Source: Aspidapion aeneum (Eukaryota > Arthropoda > Insecta > Coleoptera > Brentidae). Taken from it: a stretch of DNA of 64,000 nucleotides. A program made the position numbers and the translations under genes. The stretch spans positions 38,770,667 to 38,834,666 of the forward strand of contig OY755045.1 in NCBI GenBank assembly GCA_963576565.1, given 5' to 3'. The notes under the pieces were generated by a model. It did not search any database. It saw only the letters and a list, made by a program, of their open reading frames with translations, and was not told the origin of the DNA. Position 1 is the stretch's first letter, and each line of letters starts with the position of its first letter. Below, in pieces: positions 1 through 12,090 of this stretch.

Positions 1-469
1 AATGTTGAAATTTCCTTATATCGGAATAATTAGAGTTTTCGTGAACCAAACAAGAATAAACATCGTAAAAGGTTGGCCACTTTTTTACGTTTCCATTAAA
101 GCAAGGTACCTTTAAAGGGCCCAGATCATCGCTACGTGAATAGTGTGAAGTTGCGGGGGTAAAATTTGAATGAACTGAATCGGAACATAAACTCGAAAAA
201 AGAACTTTAGCTTGGTGGTAGAATAGATCCGTATCTTTCCTAATTTTGTCTTGTACTTCGAATTCATCATCGTCGTCGTCTTTCAAGAGACCTATGATGT
301 CATTATGAATGTTTTTAAATTGTTCATAGTGATCATCTAACGATTCGTAAAACGCCTTAAAAATTGGCAAGGAAGAACTATCTGATTTAGCTTTTGTTCC
401 CAAGTTATACGTTTCCGTAATACGAGATATTGAAACTTTGCGTTGATTCTCAAGCTTTTTTAACGACAT
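1..469 (-). CDS. BEL/Pao gag, N-terminal part, cut by window edge
   Basis: An open frame starts at the ATG at 469-467 and runs 156 codons off the left edge without a stop. It has an acidic run at codons 64-69 (DDDDDE) and, near codons 121-144, the phrase VPCFNGNVKKWPTFYD, which fits the LPxFxGxxxxWxxFxDxF signature of the DUF1759-type gag of BEL/Pao LTR retrotransposons. The broken gag at 58.1-58.7 kb has an equivalent phrase. Gag forms the cytoplasmic particle in which the element is copied. Upstream (higher coordinates), a TGG-initiated stretch read on the minus strand at about 1034-1021 could be a primer-binding site, with an LTR beginning near 1040. No second LTR is in the window, so that is inference. 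No frame break is seen in the visible part. Confidence 0.75.
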   Translation of the reverse strand, partial: MSLKKLENQRKVSISRITETYNLGTKAKSDSSSLPIFKAFYESLDDHYEQFKNIHNDIIGLLKDDDDDEFEVQDKIRKDTDLFYHQAKVLFSSLCSDSVHSNFTPATSHYSRSDDLGPLKVPCFNGNVKKWPTFYDVYSCLVHENSNYSDIRKFQH

Positions 470-2557
470 ATTGTTAATTAAAAAAATAAAAAATATTTAA
501 AAGGAATAAAACTAACACTTGACCCCTATTGACTTTAATCAGTCCAAAAGAGTCCGACAGCATATATTTTATTATCGATTTCTCGAATAAATGCAAAAAC
601 TTATCACAGCTGTTATCCTAGGTCGCGATTTTTCTCCCAAATAAATGCACGCAAAACAACTTGTACCTACTACCGTTTCTCTTATTATTTACAGGTAAAT
701 ACTAATTCTACTAGATGTGTTTGTTTACCTGTTAAATAAGAATAAAGCATTTAACTCACAAGCACTTTTGTTGGTTTGAATAACTATAACATATTATTTA
801 AACAAATAACTATTATTTAAACAAATTTCGATTTTTGAATCAAAACAAACGACGTACCAAGTGCCAATTTCGGCTGCAATGAAATGTGGGTGGAGCAACC
901 GTTAAGCCACGCAAGGGGGGACGGAACCTCCTTTCTAAACCGGACACGGCAACAAACAAGCCAAAATGGCGAGACGAAAAGATCTAATATTTTTAGCAAA
1001 CAAATTTTAAAAAACTATCTGGGTCGTGGGACCAGAAAATGTTGCTATTTTGAGGTTGGTAGAGCAGCGGGACTGTAAGCGCTGGCCGTTTTATAAAATC
1101 TGGGTGCAAAAATCCTTAAAAGGACGATGTAAAAATATTAATTTTTCCGAGCCACACAAAGACAATATAGAGGATTGGCACTCACCTTTTCAGCTGTTTC
1201 CGTCGTCCAGAGGAGCTCCTCTCGCTGGCCCAGTCGTTGCAGTCGATCCACACTAGAATCACTTGTTTGTGTAATGGTTTAGTTTGATTTTCTAAGAATG
1301 TTATTGGATTTTTTGGTTAGTAGAATTTATCACCATGCTGCGTGATGACCTCGATAGAATACGACAGACGAATGTTTTTTTGGTTACGCCTTTTTGCGCA
1401 GATTCATTTTTTGTAGATGGCGCTGGCGTTTTGCTTGTGCCAATCAAATTGAAATTGTGTGGGTTTTCCGAATACGGGAATTTGGCGCAAAATTTGAATT
1501 TAAAATTAAAGTTGCACGAACACTCAGTTTAAATTGTATTTTAAGTTTTGTGCAATGAAAAATAAAGCGGGCTAAAAAAAAATAACGGCAATACGAGTAA
1601 AATAGATTATTTTATAAGGATATACTAAAAAACAGTTGGACAAACAGAAAGAGATATCCTATTTAACATTTGTTTAAAAAAATCAGCTGGACTACCAGGA
1701 GAACCGTGAGGTTTATTCGGTTCCGTTAGGTTGTCAGATTAGGTTACATTATATTGACATCAGGTTACGACAGGTGGGTGTCATGTTTTCTTTTTTGTTA
1801 AATTGGCGTAATCTTAAAACAGCGCTGTTTTACATCAGCGTTTTCTTAAACATCGGAATTTTGAACCAGAGCCCTAATTCAACAACGTTTGTTGCCAAAG
1901 TCTGAAATATTTCTAAAAATGTTAAAAACGTCAAATAAATGTCAAGAAAAATAACAGATAAAAACAGTATGTTTATGTATCTCCTAAAACGGGTTTTACA
2001 TGTAAAACTGGATTACATAAATGATATAAACACATAATTTAAATGTACCCAAGGCGTCTAGTTCACGCTAGAGAACCTTAATACATTTTTACAGTGGTAT
2101 TCGGTAAACACAACGTTCAAATGTATCCAAGAATGATCCATCCTTCATACTTTCCAACCTATACTTTCCAAAAATCTGTCCAAATGTGTTAATTTGATCT
2201 AATGTCAAACGATGTTTGCAAAAGGAACATATGCAATTATTTCATCTGAACTTCGATGGAAAAGTAACCCAGGTTTTTTGATGATTAGGGTCTGTATGTT
2301 TCGTTGGCCTTGGATAAATGTGTCCCCAGGCATTTTAGGAGAAAGTCTCCTTTCCGACACGTTTCGTAATTACGAGAAATGAAGGTGCTCGGTCTCGCAT
2401 TTCTCCTGCAGATTTCTCCTGCCGAACGATGGTTAAAACGGCTATGCAAGGATATGGCGAAAACTATGGAAAAGTTCCATTGACAACATAAATCTGCAAC
2501 GAAATTATTTCTTTGTTATTACAGTCACCGAATTTGGTTCAATGCTTTTGTTTTTAG
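470..2557. other. no gene recognised; possible BEL leader/LTR and tRNA-like relic
   Basis: The part up to about 1040 is probably the untranslated leader of the BEL element whose gag starts at 469. At 1053-1080 a stretch with TTGGTAGAGC and GGGACTGTAA resembles the D-arm and anticodon arm of a tyrosine tRNA, but acceptor and T arms are not convincing. Short open frames (884-1078, 1026-1256, 1335-1532) have no recognisable content. Nothing else is supported. Confidence 0.3.
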
Positions 2558-2974
2558 GTGTCACTTTTCCGCATGAGATTGCAGTTGGCCGACCGACGAA
2601 TCGCGGAATTTTTCTAAGAGGGTGCCAAAAATTCAGGTATTTTGAGCACTCCTCCCCACCTCAAACGCATTTTTAGAAAAAAACACATTCAAAGAATATT
2701 GAGTGTAACGCAAGGCCCAAATCTTCCCCCTCCCCCTTGAGTGTTACGTTGTTTAAGGATGGATACTGATTGGGCACTAATTGCCGGATCGTTGTGATGT
2801 TGATAAAGCATTAAAATCTTGATAATGCCTTCATATGAGCGGATCGTGACAACTATTTGAAAGTTGTGTTGTTAAGAACAGCGAAAAAAATTAATATTTA
2901 GTTACCGATAGTGCGGAAAAGCAGTGCGGAAAAGTGGATCTTTCAAAACTAAAATTCGTGCGGAAAAGTGATAC
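2558..2974. repeat. short TIR element with GTGCGGAAAAG motifs
   Basis: GTGTCACTTTTCCGCA at 2558 pairs with TGCGGAAAAGTGATAC ending at 2974 (15 of 16 positions). Two further GTGCGGAAAAG copies lie inside at 2911 and 2924. This looks like a 417-bp non-autonomous DNA element with subterminal motifs. No coding content was seen and no target-site duplication could be assigned. Confidence 0.4.
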
Positions 2975-4160
2975 TTTGTGCATGCTCGTAGAAGAAATAT
3001 CAGTTTAAAAGAAAAGGCATCTAACTTAAAAACTTATAACAATTGGTTTAAATAATAATGAGCTCGAAAACGATTGGTTAGAAAGGTAACACAGAAAAAA
3101 GAAAGTGAACGGTGTACATTCATTTTCAACCCACTAATAAACAAACATTTATTTAGTGCAAGCGAACATTAATACAATAAACACATTCATTAATTCAATT
3201 AATTTTGTTGATCGGCTGAAAATCAATGAAGAAATTCATTGATATTACCTGCCTTTTTCGTTATCTTAATATGTTTTTTAAACTGACTGGAAAACAAGAA
3301 CTTACCGTGCAATTTTTATACAGAAAGTGTCACGGTACTGGCAGGTCTTTTGAGAAAGCTTTTGAGTCTCAACAAGGGACCGAAAAAGAACTACGAGACA
3401 AGAAAATTTATTTTTACAGTCTCTCTTTCATTCGAAATGGTAATGAATTCTGTTGGCGCTTTTTTGATATTATTTTGAAAGGGTTGACATCTCTATAAAA
3501 ATAATTTAAAATATAAACTGAAAAAACAAAAAAAAACGATATTGAATCAGTAAAGGTTACTAAATGGTAATAAGAACGCGGCTTTATACAATTGCCAATG
3601 AGATGGAGATTAATCGAACCGTCAGTAGAAATATAACCTATTATAGTTGTTTTTAATGAGAGAGAGATATGACCGTCAGTAGAAATATAACCACGTGGTT
3701 TTTCTGTTAATTATTTTGGGTATTTATTAAACATGGTTAAGTACTTAGCCCTTTTAAAGTTATCACGAATAAACACATCATCCTTTTGGCCTTTGTAAAA
3801 TTACTAACTTTATAATCTAAGTCTAAGTTTACTTATCACGGCCTTTAAAGAGAACCGTCGCTTAATTTGGGATTACCTTCGAGAATGTTGAGGATATTTC
3901 GCCCTCTTCGCTCTTAACTTCGATTTGGGTCGAGTGCGTAAAGTTCACGTACTTACTCGTATCTCGTATATTATATACATATCATTTGTTTAAATTTTGG
4001 CGGCAATTTAATTTTAAATGAAATTATAATTTTGTTATGACTATGTAGAAAATTATTTCGTTATTAATTATGTTTTTACCTTCCTAGCCCGCGCAGCAAT
4101 GGCTAGACGAGGTATTATTTCCGACGAAAAATTGTTTTTTGGGATAATAATTGTTATAAT
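2975..4160. other. no gene recognised
   Basis: AT-rich sequence. A 90-codon frame at 3226-3498 (+) has no recognisable domain and no splice or expression signal that I can see. I treat it as chance. Confidence 0.3.
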
Positions 4161-4609
4161 GTTAACTTTTTAACGGAGCATCAAATCAATATGCGGTTTT
4201 CGGAATATATTAGACCACATTTTTCTCAATAATTTGTGTTACAACTAAGGACTTCGTAGGAGCTTTTGTTTCTGAGATATTTACAAAAAACTGTTTTCAA
4301 GGCGGATATTATTATATCATGGAGTTCACTTAAAGTGTGCTAATAGGCTAGCCAGGAAGGTATCAGATCCGTCATGGATCCATTTATTTTAAATCGAACA
4401 GTGGAGAGAAAAAACCTAAATAAAAATTAAGAACTAGAAACTACTAAACGGATTATTTTTAATACTTAGACAACTCGATTGCACCATTAATCTACTGAGG
4501 TAGGTAGGATACGATTCATCAAGCTGTACGGCCGCCGTTTGTTTTCGCGCTGGCGCTTCTTGATTTGCCGCGACAACAAAATAGCGCGCTGATTTGAGCA
4601 CGTGTTTGC

Positions 4610-5030
4610 TTACACACCCTCTAGGATCCCGAGAAAGAAGTCAGGGAATTTTTTTTTGTTCAAAAAAGAGAACTAAATGAGTTGTGTTAAGTATGGCAAT
4701 ACATCGGTTTATTTAACGGTTAGGTAATTATACCTTACCTGACCTTGCCTAAACGGTTTAGGTGAATATACCTAAGCAGACCTCGTACGCGCCATTTTGT
4801 ACAGGCGCTATTTTGATATGCGCTATTTTGAACACGCGCTATTTCAATACGCGCTATCTTGTTACGGGCTACTATGAGCTCGCGCTAATTTAATAGGCGC
4901 TATGATACGCGATATTTTGAACACACGCTGTTTTGAAACGCGTCATTTTAAACACGCGCTATTGTAAACACGCGCTGTTTTGAAAAGCGCTATTTTGATA
5001 CGCGCTATTTCGTTACAGAGCAAATTAAAT
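4610..5030 (+). repeat. satellite-bearing dispersed element, copy 1 (15-bp unit)
   Basis: The unit is about GCGCTATTTTGATAC, repeated with variants from about 4796 to 5020. The head around 4617-4659 (AGGATCCCGAGAAAGAAGTC then a T run) and the tail (CGCTATTTCGTTACAGAG) match the head and tail of the element at 31.6-32.1 kb. The repeat is therefore not simply a local array: the flanks moved with it. Confidence 0.75.
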
Positions 5031-6040
5031 TAGCTCTCCTATCCTAGAACACCTAAGATTATTAGATTTTGACACTTTCGAATTTCACTAAGTGTAGTGT
5101 TTGCTTAAACAATATATAAAAAAGAAGATGAAATGCAAAAAAATATCGCAAAAAAACGTTTTTAATCCCTTGCAAGACTCCATGCAAATCTCACCTGTTA
5201 GAATCTATCTGCAGTTTGATTCTTAAATGTCGTAGAAAATAGAAAACTTTTTTTGACCCATAACAGCGTAAAATGCTGTCAGGATGGCAGGCGGGCTTAG
5301 ACAAATTGACAGCACACTCAGCCGACGCTCTCATATTAAGTGACATGTCATGACGACCTGTTGATGACGGTTCTCCTTCTTTAAATCTAAGGACACTCAT
5401 CGTCAAGAGAGCTGGTGTATGCTCCAAGGTAACTGATAATGACTGTTCTTCAGCACCCATTACCAGTACTGTCACCGACGAAACTTTAAATCAAGTAAAA
5501 GTTCGTTCGAGTTGGCCACGAATTCGGGTGTGCCAGCCAAGTGCCAGCCGGCTTACATTAACGCGTTTCACGCTGCTATTGTCAAATCATGGTTTCCTTG
5601 CGACCCTTCCTATAAGATGTTCAAGAATCGACCTCCTATGTTTCCACGACAGAGTAAGGACACTCATCGTAAAGCAAGCTTTAAAGGAAGCGTAGCCTAA
5701 GATTGATTTTTTGTTTTTTGGTTATAATTTTTGAAATGTTTTTTTCGGTTTGACATTGACATAAAAATATAGTTTTTTAAAGTCCTAAGGTACCCCAACT
5801 ATATCTTTTTATATATCTAGAAATAAAAAGTTGCAATGAAAACTATCTTGAAACTGTATTATTATAAAATAGGCCTTTAGACTGTGTTAAAACTATATCT
5901 TTAATATAAGAACGAACCGCCAATGCAAAACCGAGGAAAACATGTCAAAAATTATAACCAAAAAATAGAAAATTAATGTCGGGCTTTGCTTCCTATAGAA
6001 CTTGCTCTACAATAAGTGTCCTTAAGATAGAGGCATCTTC

Positions 6041-6150
6041 ATATCATTATTTTTGGGATAACTTTTTACGATTTTTTTTCGCTGGCCTATGCTATTTGTT
6101 AAGGTAACAGCTGATTACTATCAAAAAGTTTTCTAAAAAATTATAGAATG
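6041..6150. mobile_element. hairpin MITE, copy 1
   Basis: The ends are inverted (ATATCATTATTTTTGGGATA against AAAATTATAGAAT with a shared AAAAGTTTTC stretch), and the centre contains GGCCTATGCTATTTGT. The same sequence recurs at 35483-35589, which shows that it is a dispersed unit. Confidence 0.6.
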
Positions 6151-6525
6151 AGGTTTGTTCGTTTGAAATGACATCATTTTTTTTATCGTTTTTTAGCTTA
6201 TATCAACTAACGGTGACAGAAAGTTACAAAAAAAATTTTGTGTCCATTCTTTGGTACTTTTCTTGTCACTCAAATGTGAGTGCTAATATTCTAATTAAAA
6301 ATAAATGGATTCATGACGGATCTGATACCTTCCTAGCTAGCCTATTAGCACAGTTTAAGTGAAAACATGCATGATATATCTGCCTTAAAAACAGTTTTTT
6401 TGTAAATATCTCAGAAACTAAAGCTCCTACGAAGTTTTTGGTTATAACACAAATTATTGAGCAAAATGTTGTCTACTATATTCCGAAAACCGCGCGACGA
6501 TGCGATTCCCCGTTAAAAACTAAGC

Positions 6526-8147
6526 ATTTTTAAAATATTTTATTGTCAAAAAACTCATTAGCATTAATGGACTTTGAACAAAATCCAATCATCTAGTTAG
6601 AATGGCGAACACTATTTTACGTGAAAATTTAATAAGAATCGGTTCAGTGGTTTACGAGCTATCGTGTTACGGACAGACTAAGATAGGTCAAAATACATCC
6701 AAATAACACATTTTCGGCGTTATCAAAAAAAAATTTCGCCGATAATATTTTTTCCTCGATTTTTTCTAGTCATTGCGGCGCGGACTTAGAAGATATAGTT
6801 TTTGCAAAGTCATCTGAATAACTCCTAATACGGGGTTCTATCGATTTCATAAAATTTTGCTTCATTCTGCCCTTCAAAAGTTATTCAAATTCTTATAAAA
6901 TCTTCTTGGTATAATTTCAACCCTACCGACAGAGAAGAGGCGCAGCTCTTTGCGGTCCGACAACAAAGTATTTGTTTTCCGACGGACCGAGCTCAGGTGG
7001 ACAGATGGCACCTGATTCGCAGATTTTTTTGAGATGCGCTTTTAATTGCTTTCGGGTGTGCTTTTCGGGACCCCTTTAGTCGGCAGTATGCAGAGTTAGA
7101 ACATAAATCAGTGTCTTGCCTGTAGGTGTAGGAATAGAAAGTTTTATTATCTATTTTTATTTCTATAGTTTACGCCATAATTAAATGAAATAATTTTCAT
7201 GAGTATATCTACCGCCGCCCATGTCACTTTCTATAAAGGATATGCCGATTGTCGTCTTTTATCTTTGTTCAACTGACTTTGCAAAAACTATAAAAGATAT
7301 ATTTTTAACCACCAGAATGATGTTATTACTAATAAATATGAATTTTACTACTTTGTTTCTTGCTTCAGATCAGTAGTGTAACAATGAATTATATAATTAT
7401 TTTAAGAATAATTTAAAACAAGCATAAACACATTTATCTGTGCTCCTTTATTAGAGCTAAAATAACTTAAAATTAACACCTTAATTTACTTACTAAGCAA
7501 TAAACAACAACGATTTTGCATTTTAATTATTGTTCCCCTTTCTAAATACCCATTTAATTCTTTTCAAAAATCCTTTGTTTTTTCATGAATTATTTATGAC
7601 TTTTCTTAACAATTCAAGTTTATCCAGCTTCTACTTTTGTTTTAACATAACGTGTACAGAGTGTTCTGTTATAAACTCTTCTACTTTTCTTCATGAATTT
7701 ATTATGTCACAAAAATCTATCAACAACAGAAATTTATTATTTTAACCATATGGTAAAAACGTCAAATGTAAATTCAGGTTTTAGGTTTTGACAGTATGTT
7801 TCTTACTTTTAATAAAATACTCTATTTTGAACTAATTTTTACTTTATAGCCCGCCAATGACTAGAAAATTACCAAAAATTTCTAAGGACTGTTCGTTTCC
7901 GAGATATTTACAAAAAACTGTGTTCAATAACGTGGAATAAACTTCTAGTGTATTATTGCTATAATGGTTCAAAATGTCAGTTAGTTCCATTTGTTTTAAG
8001 GGTAAATTTTCTAGGCCGAACGTACCTAAACCATTGCACAGCATTGGCATAGCGAACAAATTTCAAGCGTTATAGGTAGGTATTTTGGAAAATATTTTTA
8101 GAATAGCACACATAGATAGATGGATAGATAGATTTAGATATCTATAT
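6526..8147. other. no gene recognised; dispersed-repeat remnants
   Basis: At about 6622-6680 a phrase reading AATCGGTTCAGTGGTTTACG, followed by a short ACGGACAGACTA, resembles a repeat tail common in arthropod genomes. A related tail lies at 37297-37375. 7870-7920 resembles part of the inverted-repeat family above. 8110-8147 is a GATA-rich microsatellite. No coding sequence is supported. Confidence 0.35.
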
Positions 8148-9300
8148 ACAGGGTTCGTCAACGATCGTTTGGCCATTGAAAAATATGTGAATTGAAGTAC
8201 GATCGCTATTTAAATAAATGGCACTAAGAGAGATAAATAGTTTAGGGCTATTGTCAAGTTAGCAATTCAAGAAAATGGTTTTCTTTTCGCGATCTAATGA
8301 CGTTACTCTTACCGGGTGAGTAGGCCAAAGACGGCGATGCACGTGAGAGAGCATTAGGCATCTTAGGTTAGATTGCCATTTGCCTTTCGAGTTTTTTCTA
8401 GTGCGGTTAAAAATTTGGTGCGTTTCAAAAATTTATACACCGTATACTAAGGAAGAGAAAATTTCTATTGAGTTATGGTATACGGTAGGCCGTAATGCTC
8501 ATGAAGTCATTGGGCGTTTTGTGCATGAGTTTCCTAATCGACCGGTTCCTATTCGTCAAACAATTATCAACATTTTTCATAATTTTAGAACACATGGGTG
8601 CATAAATGGTTGTAGACAATGTTATAACGAAGGCGACGTACCACCTCGTCCTGTTTCTTCTGAGATGGTAGAACGGGATGAGATGGTATGTGCTTACGTT
8701 GAGGCTCATGAACCCTGTCGACTAGGAAAATATCCGAGGAGGTGGGCGTTGAAAATCGTACCTGCAAAAGAATTTTGAGAAGGTACTGTTACAAATCCTA
8801 CAAGGTAAAATGCTCGTAGGAGTTGCATGAAGGTTATTGTTTTCGTCGTATGCAATTTTGTGAAACTATGAGGAAAAATAGACAGGGATGAAAATTACCT
8901 GCAAAATGTCCTTTTTAGCGACGAAAAATTTTTTCCTTCATAAAAGACACAATTCTCAAAATACACGGTACTGGTCACGAGAAAACAAACACCTTGAGGC
9001 AACTGTAAGGACACAATACCCTCAAAAATTAAATGTGTGGACTGGGATTATTGGTGACCACATAATTGGACCTTTTTTATCGATGGTAATTTGAACGCCC
9101 AAAAATATCTTGATCTCCTTGAGCAACAGGTAATACCTAGGCTGCAGGAGCTCAACATAAATTTGAAAGCAACTTGGTTTCGGCAAGATGGTTGTCCCTC
9201 ACACAATTCCCAGTTAGTGTCAAATTATCTTCGGGAAATTACAAATTACTTTACAGGAATGTACTTAGAAATCTGTGTAATTAATTACAACAAAAAATAA
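8148..9300 (+). pseudogene. mariner/Tc1-like transposase, broken and 3'-truncated
   Basis: The element seems to begin at 8148 with ACAGGGTTCGTCAACG, a mariner-style terminus after TA. From about 8443 the reading frame encodes an N-terminal helix-turn-helix region (TKEEKISIELWYTVGR), then a second HTH region that decays by 8778. The frame then shifts. The first catalytic aspartate is seen in LFSDEKFF (about 8909-8932, another frame), followed by a frameshift to QYPQKLNVWTGIIGDH. The second aspartate is in WFRQDGCPSHNS (about 9174-9209). The sequence ends before the third acidic residue, and no matching right TIR was found. It belongs to the same superfamily as the transposase at 19.9-21.0 kb but is a distinct, older family. 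At least two frameshifts and one internal stop are visible. Confidence 0.8.
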
Positions 9301-9559
9301 CTTAATTATAAATTTCCTACTTGCAAAATAAAAAAAGTACTTTTTTATATAATTTTAACACTTTTTCATAATTTACACAATGTGAAAATGCTTAATTTAG
9401 GAGCCCCCTTCCTTCGTAATACATTCCGAATTTACCCCTCAAATTCAGTACGAAACGTGGGTTGCTTTAAATAATAAAATCAAAATAGCTTTTTACAAAT
9501 AATAACAATCACTTTAGTAATTCAATTGCATTTTTGTAATTTCATTATAATTGTTTTAA

Positions 9560-10050
9560 GCTTTTATTTAGCATATTTGCTACAATTTTTTCTAAAATCA
9601 ACTTAAAACTATACTTAAAATTCAAATTTATACAACAAATAAACAAATAGGTATAAACTAACACTATATTAATAAAATTTAATAACTTTATATAAATTGT
9701 ATTGAAAATAAATATTTTTTTATACTTTTTTAAAAAAAATTTAAATTTGGTTTATTTTTAATTGACACGTTTAATTTATTCTATTCACTCAAGCCTTTTG
9801 AAAATATTGATTTTTGAACAACTAATTTTGATGTAGTGCTTAAATGTAAATCTTCTTTTGTCCGGGTATTGTAAGTATGATAATTATAATTTTGATTTAT
9901 AAATTGTTTTAAGGAATCTGGTAGTAAATTATTATTAATTTTATAAATAAAAATACAAACATTATAAAATATTACATTTTTTACATTTAGCCAATGATGT
10001 TGTAGCATTGCATTTTGAAATAATTTTTCAATTAGTTTAAAAACTTAAAT
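9560..10050 (-). pseudogene. non-LTR retrotransposon, 3' end of reverse transcriptase ORF
   Basis: On the minus strand, 10008-9781 reads through a region typical of the C-terminal end of CR1/Jockey-type LINE polyproteins: ICIFIYKINNNLLP-like, then HTYNTRTKEDLHL, then QKSIFSKGLSE. An in-frame stop follows, after which the reading continues as LINE-like NKLNVSIKNKPNLNFF before degenerating. Upstream codons to about 10050 (KLIEKLFQNAMLQHHWLN) also fit. Only the 3' end is present, as usual for 5'-truncated LINE insertions. Clade assignment is uncertain. Confidence 0.7.
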
Positions 10051-11961
10051 AATTGCAATTATCATAACACCGCATTTCAACTTATTGTTTTTTTTTTCAA
10101 GAGGAATGGCTCCTCCATTTAAGGGGCAAAAATAAAATTTTATAATAGTAGTAAAACGTGACAAACCTTTTTTTCTTCAGACTGAAACCAGTAGAGAGGC
10201 GAGGTTTGGGGCTGTCGTACATCTCTACCCCCAAAAATTTTGTCCCCTATTCTGTTTCCTGGACAGTGTATGGTAACTTTTAGCAACTTGACTTCGTGAG
10301 TACAAGTGGCATCACAAAACACAATTAAGCGGAATTAAGCGCGACTTTAATAACCGAGCAAGGTTATTGTGTAAGAAAAAATTATTAAAAAATTAAATTT
10401 TACTCGATTTAATGTTTCCTGATTAAAGCTAAAATAACGAAATAAATAATAATGACTATTTATTCGTCTTTTAAATGTGGAAATCTTACTGTGATTGCTC
10501 CTGTTTAGTAAAAAAGTTTAAAAAACTATTAATGGATTTTGAGTCAGAGCGGCAAACGCTCCTAAATATGCGCGTCTTTGGTCCCTCTGACTTCTTGCTT
10601 TCCATAAGTTCATCCTTTTTTATACGCTTTTCATAAAGGCTAAACGTTCGAAGTCGAGCCCTGTAGATAAAGATAACAGGTATACGTTTTCACAAAAAAT
10701 TGCGTATAAACCGCTTAATAAACGCGCCTTTTCAATTCTCGAAAAATTGTAGCATGAGCGTAGGCAGTAATAGTGCCAGGCAGTATTTGGACAGTTTTAC
10801 ATTATAAGATTACAGCTGCTCTTTTGATTTTAGGCCCTTTATGGCAAAAATCTGATATATTTAATCCACCACTATTACCCACCACTTAAAAAAAAAGCTT
10901 AGTCAGGTAAAACCTAAAGGAAGTTTATAAATAACCGAATTTCCCATAGATTTGGTTGAATTTTTATGTCCTGTCCTGAATAATTGCCCAAAAGTCCTTT
11001 TTTGTACGGAACAGTAAGGTGATTGTAATTATGTCTCTTACCATCAAAGATTGTTTTGTCGAAATGAAAATCTCTTCTAAATTACCTTTCTATTTAAAAC
11101 ACCAAAAAGCTTTTCCACTTTTGAATATTAATTTTTACGTTAAGAAAATGTAATTAATCATTTTGGTTTTAATTTTTGTCGTTTCTTTGTTATAGGTAAT
11201 AATGAAGGGCCTCTTCCAAGTTGTAAAAGAAAAAGAAATAGAAAATGTAAGTAACTTAATATTTTTAGATTTCAGCGACGGCTTTAAAAAAGGTCCACTT
11301 AAGAAAAACAACCAAGGCCATTCTTTCTATAAATGCCACCATAAAAAGTATTTTTTTTTTTATTTGAAAACCTTTTGCTTTTGGTATTGTCCTATATAGG
11401 CATATTTTTATTTTTAATGTTTTCTTTAGTTTGTATAAATTATACTTAAAATTAGAACCTCGTACACGGCCTTACTTGGGCCTTCGCGGATATGTTGTCG
11501 CATATTCTTCAAAAAAAACGCACAACAAGTTAAAACATTTTAACATAAAACAAGGAAAACTTATTTAAATTAATTCTTAAGAAGTTTTTTATTTATAGGA
11601 ATTGTTTTACATGTAAATTTTAATTTTTTTATTTTTCCTTATTTTGTGTGGACTATATCTAAGGAGCCTATTTGGATCAAAGCACACAATATAAAGCCAT
11701 TCTTAAAAAAAACACAGGAGAAGTTAAAACGCTGGCAAAAAAACATATTTATTTGATTAAAACACTATTTTTAGAAAATCTTTTTATTCAGTTGAATTAA
11801 TATACTCCGGGTACCATGGTGTAATACTTTCATCGACAAGTCGCAAGGGAGAGATAAGGTATACAATTAAAGAGTACATACTCTCCTACGCTTTGGCTAG
11901 GCGCCTTTTCATTGGATGCACATCGTTTGCTTTCTCTGTCTTGCACACTTAGATCATAATT
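10051..11961. other. no gene recognised
   Basis: AT-rich sequence with short chance frames only (for example 11202-11399, +). No motif, splice pair or repeat boundary could be supported. Confidence 0.35.
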
Positions 11962-12090
11962 CCCGGTTCCCACCTACGACTTTCTCGTGGGTGCCCGCTC
12001 ACGCGTCACAAGATCACAATATGAAATGTTATGACAGTCATGTGACGCGTGCGGGGGCACGCACGAGAAAGTCGTAGGTGGAAACCAGGT
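11962..12090. mobile_element. hairpin MITE with about 45-bp inverted ends
   Basis: CCCGGTTCCCACCTACGACT at the left pairs with AGTCGTAGGTGGAAACCAGG at the right, and the match continues inward through CTCGTGNGTGCCC and ACGCGTCAC. The central spacer is only about 30 bp. The termini resemble those of the MITE at 49828-49970. I could not assign a target duplication. Confidence 0.75.

Larger units (their letters stand above)
4167..6525. repeat. long inverted-repeat element (arms about 220 bp)
   Basis: 4167-4390 and 6299-6525 are inverted copies, with phrases such as TTTCGGAATATATTAGACCA and its diverged complement, and a shared CCTAGCTAGCCTATTAGCAC-type stretch. A third, partial copy lies at about 12180-12290. 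The interior holds the satellite-bearing element (4610-5030), a short direct repeat of a GGACACTCATCGT phrase (about 5389 and 5657), and part of a hairpin MITE. No transposase is seen, so this is probably a non-autonomous TIR transposon, though arms of two separate insertions cannot be excluded. Confidence 0.5.

Noticed and set aside
3226..3498. 90-codon plus frame
   Set aside because: No domain, splice signals or repeat-family match that I can recognise.
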